Shown here piece after piece: positions 8,133-17,273 of a stretch of 64,000 nt of DNA. A model generated the notes under the pieces. The model did not search any database. It worked only from the letters and a program-made list of their open reading frames with translations, and was not told where the DNA came from. Within the stretch, counting starts at the first letter, position 1, and each line of letters starts with the position of its first letter. Origin of the DNA: Streptomyces sp. YIM 130001 (GTDB taxonomy: Bacteria > Actinomycetota > Actinomycetes > Streptomycetales > Streptomycetaceae); the NCBI RefSeq assembly GCF_003574445.1, contig NZ_KZ984554.1:345346-409345 (forward strand), in the 5' to 3' direction. Position numbers and translations under genes: made by a program.

Positions 8133-9119
8133 ATGACGCGCTTCGCGCGCCGGATGCGCACGGCCCTCGCAGGTTTCGCCGTCCTTGCCCTCGCGGCCAC
8201 GGCAGGTTGCGCGGGAGGTGACACCGACACCGCGGCCAAGAGCAGCGGGGACGGCGCCACCCGCACGATCAAGAACACCCTCAACGGCGACGTCAAGGAC
8301 GTACCCACCAAGCCCAAGCGGGTCCTGGCCCTGTGGCGCACCGGCTCCGAACTGGCCGACCTCGGCGTACGCCCGGTGGCGTCCCTCGAAGGCGAGTTCC
8401 TCGAGACCGAGTTGGGCGCGGACACCTTCAAGAAGTTCAAGAACATCCCGACCGTCGGCAGCTTCGAGGGCGTAGACGTCGAGAAGGCGCTCAACGCCAA
8501 GCCCGACCTGATCGTCGGAATGGACAACGGCGGCCTCGAGATCGACTACGACGAACTCTCCGACATCGCCCCGACGGTCATCTTCAAGATCGCCGAACCC
8601 ACCGACGTCTGGGACAACTACCCCAAGATCGCCGACACCGTGGGCCAGGCCACCCGCTACAAGGAGCGCAACGCCGGGCTCGACAAGAAGCTCGCCGCCG
8701 TCGCGAAGCAGCACGGCGCCAAGACGAAGAGCGCCAAGGCCGTCTCCATCAACACCACCGGCAATCAACTCTTCATCGACACCAGCAAGTCGCTGACCTG
8801 GCGCCGCATCGACGCCGCCGGCTTCGGCTACCTCGACCGATACGCCAAGAACCCGAAGCGCTACGTCGAGGAGACCTCCCGCGAGAAACTCCCCGACCTG
8901 GCCGGCGCGGACGTCATCTTCTACGAGACCGACCTGAACGGGACGATCGAACCGGGCGCCAAGTCCCTCATCGAATCGGCCTCGTTCAAGCGACTGCCTG
9001 CCGCCGAGGCCGGCCACGTCTACCCCGTCGCCTCCGGCACCATCTACACCTTCCCCGGCGGCGACGCACAGGCCAAGGACCTGGCCGCAGCGGCGAAGGA
9101 CTACGCCGGGACCAGCTGA
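8133..9119 (+). CDS. Siderophore-binding lipoprotein, ABC importer
   Basis: A 328-residue periplasmic-binding-protein type 2 (FhuD/FepB-like) lipoprotein. The signal peptide ends at lipobox TAGC (Cys near 24). The two lobes carry the family segments RVLALWRTGSELADLGV, PDLIVGMDNGG and DVIFYETD. ATG 8133 follows GAGGAGAG; a 150-base leader separates it from the iron box. It captures ferric siderophore outside the membrane and delivers it to the divergent permeases. The ligand (hydroxamate, catecholate or other) cannot be told from sequence. Confidence 0.92.
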   Translation: MTRFARRMRTALAGFAVLALAATAGCAGGDTDTAAKSSGDGATRTIKNTLNGDVKDVPTKPKRVLALWRTGSELADLGVRPVASLEGEFLETELGADTFKKFKNIPTVGSFEGVDVEKALNAKPDLIVGMDNGGLEIDYDELSDIAPTVIFKIAEPTDVWDNYPKIADTVGQATRYKERNAGLDKKLAAVAKQHGAKTKSAKAVSINTTGNQLFIDTSKSLTWRRIDAAGFGYLDRYAKNPKRYVEETSREKLPDLAGADVIFYETDLNGTIEPGAKSLIESASFKRLPAAEAGHVYPVASGTIYTFPGGDAQAKDLAAAAKDYAGTS

Positions 9120-9233
9120 CCGGACGCCGCCCGCCGCGCCGCCGACGGCGCGACGAGCCGCACCCGTTCCGGGCCCCGGCCCGCTACCACCACGCACGCG
9201 CGCCGGGCACCCCCGGTCGGAAGGGAAGCCTCC

Positions 9234-11030
9234 ATGGCAGGCCGTCGCCACCAGCCGTTCCCCATCTGTATAAGGGAGTTGGAAGTCCTCGAGGTCTTCA
9301 ACGTCACCCCGCTGATGCGCCGTGTCGTCCTGACCGGGGAGCAGCTCGGAGCCTTCCGGAACAACGGGATCGACGTCGGGCCCTTCCACACCGACAACGC
9401 CGACGACCACGTGAAGCTGGTCATCCCGGGCGACGATCCCGACTTCCCCGGCATGCCCCAGCAGGTCGACGGCACCCTCGACTGGCCCGCGGGCGGCCTC
9501 GCCTACGCCCGCGACTACACCCCGCGCTACTTCGACGCGGAGGCCGGCCGCCTCGAGCTCGACTTCGTACGGCACTCGGGCGGACTCGCCGCCGGCTGGG
9601 CCGAAGACGTCACGCCAGGTGAGCGCGTCCACGTCGCCGGACCGCGCGGCACCACCGTGCTCCCCGACGGCATCGACTGGTACTTCCTCGTCGGCGACGA
9701 GACCGCGCTGCCCGCCATCGCCCGCCGCATCGAGGAACTGCCGCCCGGCACACCGGTCACCGCCGTCATCTCCGTCCCCCGGGCGTCCGAGGAACAGACC
9801 TTCCGGCACGCCACCGATCTCGACATCACCTGGGTGCACAGCGACCGGTCGGGACCGGACGACCTGATGCGCGCCGTAGAGGCGGCACCGTGGCGGGACG
9901 GCCAGGTCTACGCCTGGGCGGCGGGCGAGGCCAACATGCTCCGGCCGTTGCGCCGTTGGTTCTCCGCGACCAAGCAGGTGCCCCGCGACTACACCGACAT
10001 CGCCGGGTACTGGCGGGCCGGCCAGACCCAGATGGAGGTGAGCCTGCAGCGCAACCGCATCCGGCACATGGCCGACCTCGGCACCCCCTACGTCCTGCGC
10101 GCGGCCGTCTCCCTCGACATCGCCGAGCTGGTCTCCGAGGGCCACCGCACGGTCGAGGCACTGGCCAACGCCACCGGAGCGGACGTACGGGGACTGCGCC
10201 GGCTCGTACGGCTGCTCGCGCACGACGAACTCGGCGTGCTCACCCGGGCCGAGGACGGCACCCTCGGCCTCGGCCCGGCGGGACCCGTACTCCAGGAGCC
10301 GGCCTTCCACGAACGCCTCGACCACCGCGGCGGATACTCCCGGATCGACGACGGCTGGCCCGGCCTGCTGCACGCCCTGCGCACCGGCGAGTCCGGATTC
10401 CAGCACGTCAAGGGCCGTTCGTTCTGGGAGGAGTTGGGCTCGGACGACGAACTCGGCCGCACCTTCGACCAGGCCCTGTCCGGCTGGACGAACGACTGGG
10501 CGCCGCCCGTCGCCAAGCAACTCGATCTCACCGACGAGCACGTCGTCGATGTCGGCGGCGGCACCGGAGTGCTCCTCGCCGAGATCCTGGAGCAGGCGCC
10601 GGACACCCGCGGCACCCTGATCGAACTGCCGACCACCGCAGAACGCGGAGTCGCCCAGTTCGCCGCCCGCGGCCTGGCCGACCGGGCCCGCGTCGTCCCG
10701 CAGAGCTTCTTCGAGCAACTCCCGGACGACGGCGACGTCTATCTGATCTCCCAGGTACTGCACGACTGGCCCGACGCCGAGTCCACCGCCATCCTGCGCC
10801 GGGCCGCGGAGGCAGCGGGCGCGGGTACGGTCGCCCTGCTCGAACGCCTCGCCAAGGACAGCGACGACGACCACGAAATGATCTTCGACCTGCAGATGTA
10901 CGCCCTCTTCGGCAGCGGCGAACGCTCCCAGGCCGAGTACACCGCCCTCGCCGCCGAGGCCGGACTAGTCCCGACCGCCGCCCACCGCATCCACGAGGAC
11001 CTGCACCTCCTGCTGTACCGCAACGCGTAG
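9234..11030 (+). CDS. Siderophore-interacting flavin reductase fused to O-methyltransferase
   Basis: A 598-residue protein with two complete enzymes. Residues about 1-250 are a siderophore-interacting protein (ViuB/SIP family): FAD-binding RDYTPRYF near 93, GDETALPAI near 154 and WAAGEA near 227, which use NAD(P)H to reduce ferric siderophore and release iron. Residues about 265-598 are a class I O-methyltransferase of the plant-COMT-like type, with a winged-helix dimerisation part, SAM motif VDVGGGTG near 440 and the catalytic HDW near 509. GGAAGGGAAG precedes ATG 9234. It is 115 bases after the binding-protein gene, probably in the same iron-controlled unit. Methylation of a siderophore after iron release is inferred, not shown. 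Confidence 0.9.
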   Translation: MAGRRHQPFPICIRELEVLEVFNVTPLMRRVVLTGEQLGAFRNNGIDVGPFHTDNADDHVKLVIPGDDPDFPGMPQQVDGTLDWPAGGLAYARDYTPRYFDAEAGRLELDFVRHSGGLAAGWAEDVTPGERVHVAGPRGTTVLPDGIDWYFLVGDETALPAIARRIEELPPGTPVTAVISVPRASEEQTFRHATDLDITWVHSDRSGPDDLMRAVEAAPWRDGQVYAWAAGEANMLRPLRRWFSATKQVPRDYTDIAGYWRAGQTQMEVSLQRNRIRHMADLGTPYVLRAAVSLDIAELVSEGHRTVEALANATGADVRGLRRLVRLLAHDELGVLTRAEDGTLGLGPAGPVLQEPAFHERLDHRGGYSRIDDGWPGLLHALRTGESGFQHVKGRSFWEELGSDDELGRTFDQALSGWTNDWAPPVAKQLDLTDEHVVDVGGGTGVLLAEILEQAPDTRGTLIELPTTAERGVAQFAARGLADRARVVPQSFFEQLPDDGDVYLISQVLHDWPDAESTAILRRAAEAAGAGTVALLERLAKDSDDDHEMIFDLQMYALFGSGERSQAEYTALAAEAGLVPTAAHRIHEDLHLLLYRNA

Positions 11031-11048
11031 CACTCCAGCCCCGACAGC

Positions 11049-11083
11049 CCGCGCCCGGCTCCGAGTTACGGAGCCGGGCGCGG
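11049..11083 (+). terminator. Terminator after the siderophore locus
   Basis: A perfect 15-bp stem (11049-11063 and 11069-11083) with loop AGTTA, followed by CTTTCCCCC, starts 19 bases after the stop of the fusion gene. It can also stop the opposing gene at 11104. Confidence 0.85.
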
Positions 11084-11103
11084 CTTTCCCCCGTGCCGCT
11101 ACC

Positions 11104-11598
11104 TCAGTAGCGGGAGCTCTCGCACTTGTTGCTCTTCGGCAGATCGGCCTTCTCGTCACCCTTGAAGTAGATGGCGCTGGCCCAGCCGAGCTTGGTGTCG
11201 CCCGCCCACACCATGATCCAGATGTCGTTGGTGTAGCCGTCCGACTTCACCGTCTGGTAGTGCCCCCAGCACACCGTGGTGTACGTCTTGCCGGCCTTGA
11301 GCGTGGCGACCTTCTTGCTGCCGGTGTCCGGCAGGTCACGCACATTGACGTTGTCCCACACCGTGCGGCGGTGGTGCTCACGGCCCTTCGCATCGGCCCC
11401 GCCCGCCATACCGACGACCGCGCCCGCACCGCCGGCCTCCTTGGCCTGTGCGAGATCACTGCCCGCCGCGGACCTCGCGGAGGCGGAGATCGGCGCTGCG
11501 TCCTCCTCGGCGGTGGCCGCATAGGCCCCGACACCGCCACCCGCCACCAGCGCCGCGGCAGCGGCCGCAATCACGATGCGCTTCTGGATCTTCTTCAC
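11104..11598 (-). CDS. Small secreted SH3-like protein
   Basis: A 164-residue exported protein. GTG 11598 follows GGGGGAATC and gives a Lys/Arg-rich start, an Ala-rich hydrophobic core and a likely Ala-x-Ala cleavage. After a low-complexity Ala/Gly spacer, the last 85 residues begin VWDNVNVRDLPDTGSK, the pattern of bacterial SH3 (SH3b-like) modules, and contain two cysteines likely to form a disulfide. Such modules often bind peptidoglycan or host surfaces. The function is unknown. The converging siderophore locus ends close by. Confidence 0.75.
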   Translation of the reverse strand: MKKIQKRIVIAAAAAALVAGGGVGAYAATAEEDAAPISASARSAAGSDLAQAKEAGGAGAVVGMAGGADAKGREHHRRTVWDNVNVRDLPDTGSKKVATLKAGKTYTTVCWGHYQTVKSDGYTNDIWIMVWAGDTKLGWASAIYFKGDEKADLPKSNKCESSRY

Positions 11599-11801
11599 GA
11601 TGATTCCCCCGAATCGTGTGTCTCCCCGTATACCGACGACTCCCGCCGCCGACACCCCCGACCATGCCCAACCCCCGCCCCCCACACCACCGTTCCCCGA
11701 CCCCGGTAACACCCCCACAACACCCCGAAACCCGAACCGGACATTCCCCACCCGGTGGTCACGCCCCTGAGACGTGAACGGGATCGGCGGGCACGGCCGC
11801 T

Positions 11802-13451
11802 CTACGGACCGGGGGAGTGGGCCACGGAACAGTCGATGATCCTCCCGTCCACGGTGCCGATCAGCAGTCGTCCCGGCCCGGTGAGTACGAGCGACAGCGG
11901 AACCACGGGGTGGCCGCCGAGCTCCAGCCGCTGCCGCCACCGAACAGTCCCGTCCGAACCACGCAGGGCCACAAGTTCGCCGGAGTTGAGAGTGACGTAG
12001 ACGGTGTCCTCGTCCCCGTCCAGGGCAGTGACCGGGGAGTCGGCGGTGAAGACCCAGCGCGCGGCGCCGTCCCCGAGGCTCCGCCGCACGACGAAGGCGG
12101 TGCCGGGCCGCAGGACGGCGCCCTCGAACACCGTCCCCGCGTGAACCAGGTCCTGGCTCTCCCCGGCACCGACCTCGACGCCCGGTCCGCCGAAGAGGTG
12201 TGCGTGCCCGGTTTCCCAATCGTGGGGGAACAGGGGCCGGACTCGAGGCTCGCCATCCGTGCCGGCCGGATCAACGGCAACCACCCACTTGTCCCGCCAC
12301 GGCGTCTCCCCCGTGCCCTGGAGGAAGAGCAGGAAGCTGCTGCGGCGGATCGGGAAGGAGTGGTTGAAGAGGTCGAATTTCCCCAGCGGCACTCGCGCCT
12401 CCGGGACTTCGCCCGCAGGACGTACCAACGCTGTCGCTGCCTGCTGGTACCGGTCCGTGGAGCGCGAGCGCAACGCCAGCCAGCCGTCGTCGCGCGTGGC
12501 GAGTACGGCGGAAGCTCCGAGACGTAGGGTGTCGAGCACCCTTCCGTCCGTGAGGGATACCCGGGCGACGAGCGGGGGCGCGGTCACCCACTCCCTTCCC
12601 GCTTGGCGTACCTGCCACCGCTCCACGTTGACCCAGGCATCCAACTCACCGGCGCGCACAACGAGTTGTCGTCCGCCTTCGTCGTCGGGGACCCGCCACT
12701 CGAGACGGCCGTCGGGCGACCACAGCTCGGCAAGTACTTCGTCGAGGCATGCCAACACCCGCCCGTCCTTGAGGACGTGGACGTCCCACACCCGCCGCCG
12801 CGGCTTCCATGACGGTTCCCGGGCCAAGGCGGCAAGCGACTCGACGATCCGGTCGGTCGCCTCCCGGGACTCCTTGCGCCGCTCGAACTCGACCCACCGG
12901 CCCGTCAGTTCCTCCTGCGGAACCGATCCGCGGGGGACGTCACTCCAGTCGCGCTGTCGGAGCGTCACGGCGAACCCGTGCGTATGCGCCTCGTCGAGTC
13001 CGTCGTCGTCCGGCGGAGCCACCACGACCTGCAGCGCCTGCTCGCCCGCCCACTCCACGTGCAGCACCTCGCGTGGCCCCCGTATCACCGAGGTGGACCG
13101 CCCCGACCCGAGGTCGATGATCAACAGCTCACCTTCGAAGGCGTAACCACCGTCGTACGACCCGGTCCCGACGGCCACGACCGGCAACGTCGGATGAAAG
13201 GCGACGCGATGCACGGGCCAGTGGGACTCCACTACCCACCGGCACCGCAGGTCTGCCGTGCCATACAGGCCCACTCGGTAAGGCAGCCACCGGCCCTCGG
13301 CGGTACCGCACCCGGACCACTGCAGGTGGCCCAGGTCGCCGCCGACGACGACGAGTCCCCGCTCTGCGTCGATCGCCACGGCCGAGGGCGTGCCGACCTC
13401 GGCGAACGCCTGATCCCCGAATACGCGGCGGACGGACAACGGACCGGACAT
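11802..13451 (-). CDS. Orphan beta-propeller (PQQ/WD-like) protein
   Basis: A 549-residue soluble protein without signal peptide or membrane segment. Repeated blade-like units are visible, with outer-strand patterns such as AIDAERGLVVVGGDLG, VAFHPTLPVVAVGTGS and VYVTLNSGELVALRGSDGTVRWRQ; the last resembles a PQQ-type blade. A charged helix-rich insertion (about residues 165-215) interrupts the propeller. The start at 13451 is preceded by a G-run. No enzymatic motif is visible. It probably serves as a scaffold or sensor; the partner is unknown. Confidence 0.8.
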   Translation of the reverse strand: MSGPLSVRRVFGDQAFAEVGTPSAVAIDAERGLVVVGGDLGHLQWSGCGTAEGRWLPYRVGLYGTADLRCRWVVESHWPVHRVAFHPTLPVVAVGTGSYDGGYAFEGELLIIDLGSGRSTSVIRGPREVLHVEWAGEQALQVVVAPPDDDGLDEAHTHGFAVTLRQRDWSDVPRGSVPQEELTGRWVEFERRKESREATDRIVESLAALAREPSWKPRRRVWDVHVLKDGRVLACLDEVLAELWSPDGRLEWRVPDDEGGRQLVVRAGELDAWVNVERWQVRQAGREWVTAPPLVARVSLTDGRVLDTLRLGASAVLATRDDGWLALRSRSTDRYQQAATALVRPAGEVPEARVPLGKFDLFNHSFPIRRSSFLLFLQGTGETPWRDKWVVAVDPAGTDGEPRVRPLFPHDWETGHAHLFGGPGVEVGAGESQDLVHAGTVFEGAVLRPGTAFVVRRSLGDGAARWVFTADSPVTALDGDEDTVYVTLNSGELVALRGSDGTVRWRQRLELGGHPVVPLSLVLTGPGRLLIGTVDGRIIDCSVAHSPGP

Positions 13452-13510
13452 GGCGACGCCCCCCCCAGAAGGTGCTGGACAATCCTCGCACCCGCCCCGC
13501 CCGGTACAGA

Positions 13511-13550
13511 GCGAGGGCCGCCATCCCCGGACAGGGATGACGGCCCTCGC
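13511..13550 (-). terminator. glnA terminator
   Basis: A 17-bp stem (13511-13527 and 13534-13550) with one mismatch and a six-base loop lies 43 bases beyond the glnA stop. It has no U-tract. Confidence 0.8.
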
Positions 13551-13592
13551 CGTCGCACAGGGAGTCGGGCCGGCAGAGCCCGACGCCGAGCT

Positions 13593-15002
13593 TTAGATGT
13601 CGAAGTAGAGCTCGAACTCGTGCGGGTGCGGGCGGAGTTGGATCGGGGCGATTTCGGTCGTGCGCTTGTAGTCGATCCAGGTCTCGATGAGGTCGGAGGT
13701 GAAGACGCCGCCGGCCTGCAGGTACTCGTTGTCGGCCTCGAGCGCGTCGAGGACCGCCGGGAGCGAGGTCGGGACCTGCTGGACGCCCGCGTGCTCCTCG
13801 GGGGCGAGCTCGTAGAGGTCCTTGTCGATCGGCTCGGCCGGCTCGATCTTGTTCCGGACGCCGTCGAGGCCCGCCATCAGCAGTGCCGAGAAGGCGAGGT
13901 ACGGGTTCGAGGACGGGTCCGGCGCGCGGAACTCGACGCGCTTGGCCTTCGGGTTGGAGCCCGTGATCGGGATACGCATGGCCGCGGAGCGGTTGCGCTG
14001 CGAGTAGACCATGTTGACCGGCGCCTCGAAGCCCGGGACCAGGCGGTGGTACGAGTTCACCGTCGGGTTGGTGAAGGCGAGCAGCGACGGGGCGTGCTTG
14101 AGGATGCCGCCGATGTAGTAGCGGGCGGTGTCCGAGAGGCCCGCGTAGCCCTGCTCGTCGTAGAAGAGCGGGTTGCCGCCGGACCACAGCGACTGGTGGA
14201 CGTGCATGCCCGAGCCGTTGTCACCGAAGATCGGCTTCGGCATGAAGGTCGCGGTCTTGTTGTTGCGCCAGGCGACGTTCTTCACGATGTACTTGAAGAG
14301 CATCAGGTCGTCGGCCGCGGCGAGCAGCGTGTTGAACTTGTAGTTGATCTCGGCCTGGCCGGCGGTGCCCACCTCGTGGTGCTGGCGCTCGACCTGCAGG
14401 CCCTGGGCGTCCAGCTCGAGGGAGATCTCGGCGCGCAGGTCGGCGAAGTGGTCGACCGGCGGGGCCGGGAAGTAGCCGCCCTTGTAGCGGACCTTGTAGC
14501 CGCGGTTGTTCTCGACCGCGCCGGTGTTCCAGGCGCCGGCCTCGGAGTCGATCTCGTAGAACGACTTGTTGGCGGACGTCTCGAAGCGCACCGAGTCGAA
14601 GACGTAGAACTCGGCCTCGGGACCGAAGTACGCGGTGTCCGCGATACCGGTCGACGCGAGGTAGGCCTCGGCCTTCTTGGCCACGTTCCGCGGGTCACGG
14701 CTGTACTGCTCGCCGGTGATCGGGTCGTGGATGAAGAAGTTGATGTTGACGGTCTTGTCACGGCGGAAGGGGTCGACGCGGGCCGTCGTCAGGTCCGCGC
14801 GCAGCGCCATGTCCGACTCGTGGATGGCCTGGAATCCGCGGATCGAAGAGCCGTCGAAGGCGAGCTCCTCGGTCGGGTCGAACACCGACGCGGGCACCGT
14901 GAAGTGCTGCATCACACCCGGGAGGTCGCAGAACCGGACGTCGACGAACTTCACATCCTCATCTGCGATGAACTTCTTGGCATCGTCGGCGTTCTGGAAC
15001 AT
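13593..15002 (-). CDS. glnA: Glutamine synthetase type I
   Basis: A 469-residue GSI that makes glutamine from glutamate, ammonia and ATP in the cytoplasm. The beta-grasp N-terminus (FDGSSIRGF), the ATP/Glu sites ([41 protein letters not shown]) and the C-terminal [15 protein letters not shown] are intact. The adenylylation tyrosine is Tyr397 in [10 protein letters not shown], so control by GlnE is expected. ATG 15002 follows GGAGGAG. An upstream in-frame ATG at 15116 lies inside the GlnR box and is rejected. Transcription is likely controlled by GlnR. Confidence 0.98.
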   Translation of the reverse strand: MFQNADDAKKFIADEDVKFVDVRFCDLPGVMQHFTVPASVFDPTEELAFDGSSIRGFQAIHESDMALRADLTTARVDPFRRDKTVNINFFIHDPITGEQYSRDPRNVAKKAEAYLASTGIADTAYFGPEAEFYVFDSVRFETSANKSFYEIDSEAGAWNTGAVENNRGYKVRYKGGYFPAPPVDHFADLRAEISLELDAQGLQVERQHHEVGTAGQAEINYKFNTLLAAADDLMLFKYIVKNVAWRNNKTATFMPKPIFGDNGSGMHVHQSLWSGGNPLFYDEQGYAGLSDTARYYIGGILKHAPSLLAFTNPTVNSYHRLVPGFEAPVNMVYSQRNRSAAMRIPITGSNPKAKRVEFRAPDPSSNPYLAFSALLMAGLDGVRNKIEPAEPIDKDLYELAPEEHAGVQQVPTSLPAVLDALEADNEYLQAGGVFTSDLIETWIDYKRTTEIAPIQLRPHPHEFELYFDI

Positions 15003-15103
15003 CCAGCTCCTCCTACTCCCGGCCCGGTCCCGAACCGGGGATGTCTCGCTCGAGGCGCGGCCAGTGCGGTGGCGCACGCTGGGCCCGACCTTAGGGACGG
15101 GGG

Positions 15104-15141
15104 ATTTCTCAAGCATGACCCATTTGTTTCGCCGAAGTTAA
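15104..15141 (-). promoter_or_regulatory. GlnR operator of glnA
   Basis: Read on the minus strand the site is TTAAC-6-GAAAC-6-GTCAT-6-GAAAT, the four half-sites spaced exactly as in the Streptomyces GlnR box (gTnAC-n6-GaAAc, twice). It lies about 100 bases upstream of the glnA start, where GlnR activates transcription under nitrogen limitation. Confidence 0.8.
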
Positions 15142-15250
15142 CCGGCGCGAGCGTGAGCGGCATCTCAGAGCCCGTACGGTCCTGCGTCGCGGGCGGCATT
15201 CCCGTACCCCGCCGGGCCTGCGGCGCAGTGCGGCGCAGTACCGTGGTCGG

Positions 15251-15718
15251 GTGGACAACAGGAAAGCAATCGGATCGTGGCTCTCCGGCCCGCGGCAGGC
15301 GGCCGAGGACATGGGAGCCGACTTCGGTTACCGCGGCGAGCAGCTCGGTCTGCCCAAGGAGGGGCCCGGCTCGATCGCCCCGCTCGGGCGGCGCTTCGGC
15401 GCGATCGCGGTGGACTGGGCGCTGTGCATGCTCATCGCATACGGCCTCTTCGCCCGGGGTGACCAGCAGGCCATGGGGAACTGGGCACTGGGCGTCTTCT
15501 TCGTACTGGCCGTGCTCACGGTCGGGACCGTCGGATTCACGCCGGGCAAGCGGCTGCTCGGGCTCCGTGTCGTGGCGGAGGACGGTGGGCGCCTGGGCAT
15601 CGGGCGGGTGCTGGTGCGCAGCGTGCTGCTGTGTCTCGCCATTCCGGCGTTGATCTGGGACCGCGATACGAGGGGCCTGCACGACCGCTTGGCGCGGGCG
15701 GTCCAGGTACGGAGCTGA
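15251..15718 (+). CDS. RDD family membrane protein
   Basis: A 155-residue protein with the RDD-domain signature: Arg and Asp in the first helix (GRRFGAIAVDWALC), a central helix, then FTPGKRLLGLRVV and a final WDRDTRGLHDRLARAVQV. Three membrane segments are expected. RDD proteins have been linked to ion or solute movement, but no substrate is assigned. It starts at GTG 15251, divergent from glnA. Confidence 0.9.
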   Translation: MDNRKAIGSWLSGPRQAAEDMGADFGYRGEQLGLPKEGPGSIAPLGRRFGAIAVDWALCMLIAYGLFARGDQQAMGNWALGVFFVLAVLTVGTVGFTPGKRLLGLRVVAEDGGRLGIGRVLVRSVLLCLAIPALIWDRDTRGLHDRLARAVQVRS

Positions 15719-15827
15719 GCAAGCCCGGTCCGGCTCGGCCGGACGGCTTCGGGGCTACGGAGCCGCGCGCTCCGGCTCCTCCCGGGACCCGGCCCGGGCC
15801 GCGGCCGCCGGCATGACCCGCGACGAA

Positions 15828-15871
15828 CGAACGGGGCGCCCAGGACCACCAGGTCCCGGGCGCCCCGTTCG
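15828..15871. terminator. Bidirectional terminator, RDD / DUF4191
   Basis: A 20-bp stem (15828-15847 and 15852-15871) with one mismatch and loop ACCA sits between the two converging genes. Confidence 0.85.
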
Positions 15872-15906
15872 CGTGGAGATTCGCGTGGAGATTCGCGTGG
15901 AGAACG
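15871..15906. repeat. Three tandem 12-bp units
   Basis: GCGTGGAGATTC occurs at 15871-15882 and 15883-15894, and a third unit (15895-15906) differs in its last bases. The array lies between the terminator and the stop of the DUF4191 gene and looks like recent slippage. Confidence 0.8.
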
Positions 15907-15920
15907 GACGTCGGAAGACG

Positions 15921-16625
15921 TCACCGCATCTTCGGACCGCCCCCGCGCGGCGTCCGCATGCCCTTGGGCATCGGGCCCTTCGGCAGCGGCATGTTCGACA
16001 TCAGGTCGCCCATCGCGCGCAGACGGTCGTTGGTCGTGGTGACCTGCGGGCCGGTCAGGACCCGAGGGAGCTTCAGAAGCTTGGTGCGGAGCTTGGTGAG
16101 CGGGACCTGGTCCTCGCCGTTGCCGATGATGAAGTCCGTGACCGGGACGTCGGTGACGATCCGCGCCATCTTCTTCTTCTCGGCGGCGAGCAGGGTCTTG
16201 AGGCGGTTCGGATTGCCTTCGCCGATCAGGACGATGCCGGCCTTGCCGACCGTGCGGTGCACCACGTCCTGGTTGCGGTTCATCGCCACGGCCGGGGTCG
16301 TAGACCAGCCTCGCTTCATGTTGTCGAGCACCGCCGCCGCAGCTCCCGGCTGGCCTTCCATCTGCCCGAACGCGGCCTTCTCGGCACGGCGGCCGAACAC
16401 GATCGCCATCGCGAGGAAGGCCAGGATGAAGCCCAGGATCCCCAGATAGACCGGGTAACCGATCAGAAGGCCGATGCCGAGGAAGACACCGAAGGTGACG
16501 ATGCCCACCGCTGCGATGATCAAGCCGATCTTGGAATCGGCCTTGCGGGTCATCTTGTACGTGAGGGCGATCTGCTTGAGTCGCCCTGGGTTCGCAGTAC
16601 TCGCTGCGTTGTCCTTCCTCGCCAT
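15921..16625 (-). CDS. DUF4191 membrane protein
   Basis: A 234-residue protein conserved across actinobacteria at this position beside glnA/lipA. Two adjacent membrane helices (about residues 33-80) follow a short basic N-terminus. The cytoplasmic remainder contains the family segments VGKAGIVLIGEG and NRLKTLLAAEKKKMARI, and the C-terminus is Gly/Pro/Met-rich. The function is unknown. Confidence 0.9.
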   Translation of the reverse strand: MARKDNAASTANPGRLKQIALTYKMTRKADSKIGLIIAAVGIVTFGVFLGIGLLIGYPVYLGILGFILAFLAMAIVFGRRAEKAAFGQMEGQPGAAAAVLDNMKRGWSTTPAVAMNRNQDVVHRTVGKAGIVLIGEGNPNRLKTLLAAEKKKMARIVTDVPVTDFIIGNGEDQVPLTKLRTKLLKLPRVLTGPQVTTTNDRLRAMGDLMSNMPLPKGPMPKGMRTPRGGGPKMR

Positions 16626-16776
16626 AACTGGAAGTTTACGTGCCCCGGGGGCTGGTCACGACGCGCGGGTGGAGCTGATCACCCACCGTGTGCGCAGGGC
16701 GACAGCGAGGCATGCCCGTGCCGTCTCGCCGGCGGGCCGGGGCGTACGCCTGTGTGACCTCACGCAGGGCGAACGG

Positions 16777-17007
16777 CTACGACGTACGGCCGGGCACGGT
16801 CGAGGCGTCGAGTACGCGCTGGGCCTCCACCCGGTCCTTGGCCCGACGGCGGTCCTCCAGTACGGAGGTCCAGGCGTTGCGGCGGGCCGTGCGCTGGCCG
16901 CTGCTCATGAGCAGTGACTCGACGGCGCGCAGTGCGCCGGTGACGGACGGAACGGCGGTGGCGCGGGTGGCGGTCGGCAGTGCTTCGTCGACGGGCGCGG
17001 CCTGCAT
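16777..17007 (-). CDS. Small conserved Streptomyces protein
   Basis: A 76-residue protein between the DUF4191 gene and lipA, where Streptomyces genomes carry a small hypothetical gene. ATG 17007 follows a GAGGGGG run; an upstream in-frame start at 17073 would add 22 residues. The C-terminal half is a likely charged helix (SVLEDRRRAKDRVEAQRVLD). No function can be assigned. Confidence 0.65.
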   Translation of the reverse strand: MQAAPVDEALPTATRATAVPSVTGALRAVESLLMSSGQRTARRNAWTSVLEDRRRAKDRVEAQRVLDASTVPGRTS

Positions 17008-17148
17008 GGCGTGGATCCCCCTCTGAGCGGCGGGCGGCGTGGATTGCGGTACGTGGCGTAAGGAGAGCGTCACAGACTGGTGTTACCAGGGCGTGTCCGA
17101 CCGGTCAAACACCGATGAAGGGCCGATGTGGGGCCGTGGAGAGACGAC

Positions 17149-17194
17149 GCGGCCCGCACGGGTGCCCCCACCTGCGGGGACCGTACGGGCCGCG
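17149..17194 (-). terminator. Likely lipA terminator
   Basis: An imperfect G/C hairpin pairs GCGGCCCG (17149-17156) and the bases after it with the complementary run ending GGGCCGC at 17194, with a small bulge. It lies about 80 bases beyond the lipA stop. Confidence 0.55.
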
Positions 17195-17273
17195 CCTTCC
17201 GAGCCGTTACCGGCCGGTAGCGTCTTGTGCGCGAGTTCACACAGTCGAGGTGTGCTGCCGTCGCACCGTCAGG

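Noticed and set aside
7974..10874. Very long open frame on the minus strand across the binding-protein and reductase genes
   Set aside because: It runs opposite two genes with clear motifs, has no recognisable domain and is a by-product of G/C-rich third positions.
15003..15116. Longer glnA starting at ATG 15116
   Set aside because: The extra 38 residues are not conserved, the ATG lies in the GlnR box, and GGAGGAG precedes the start at 15002.
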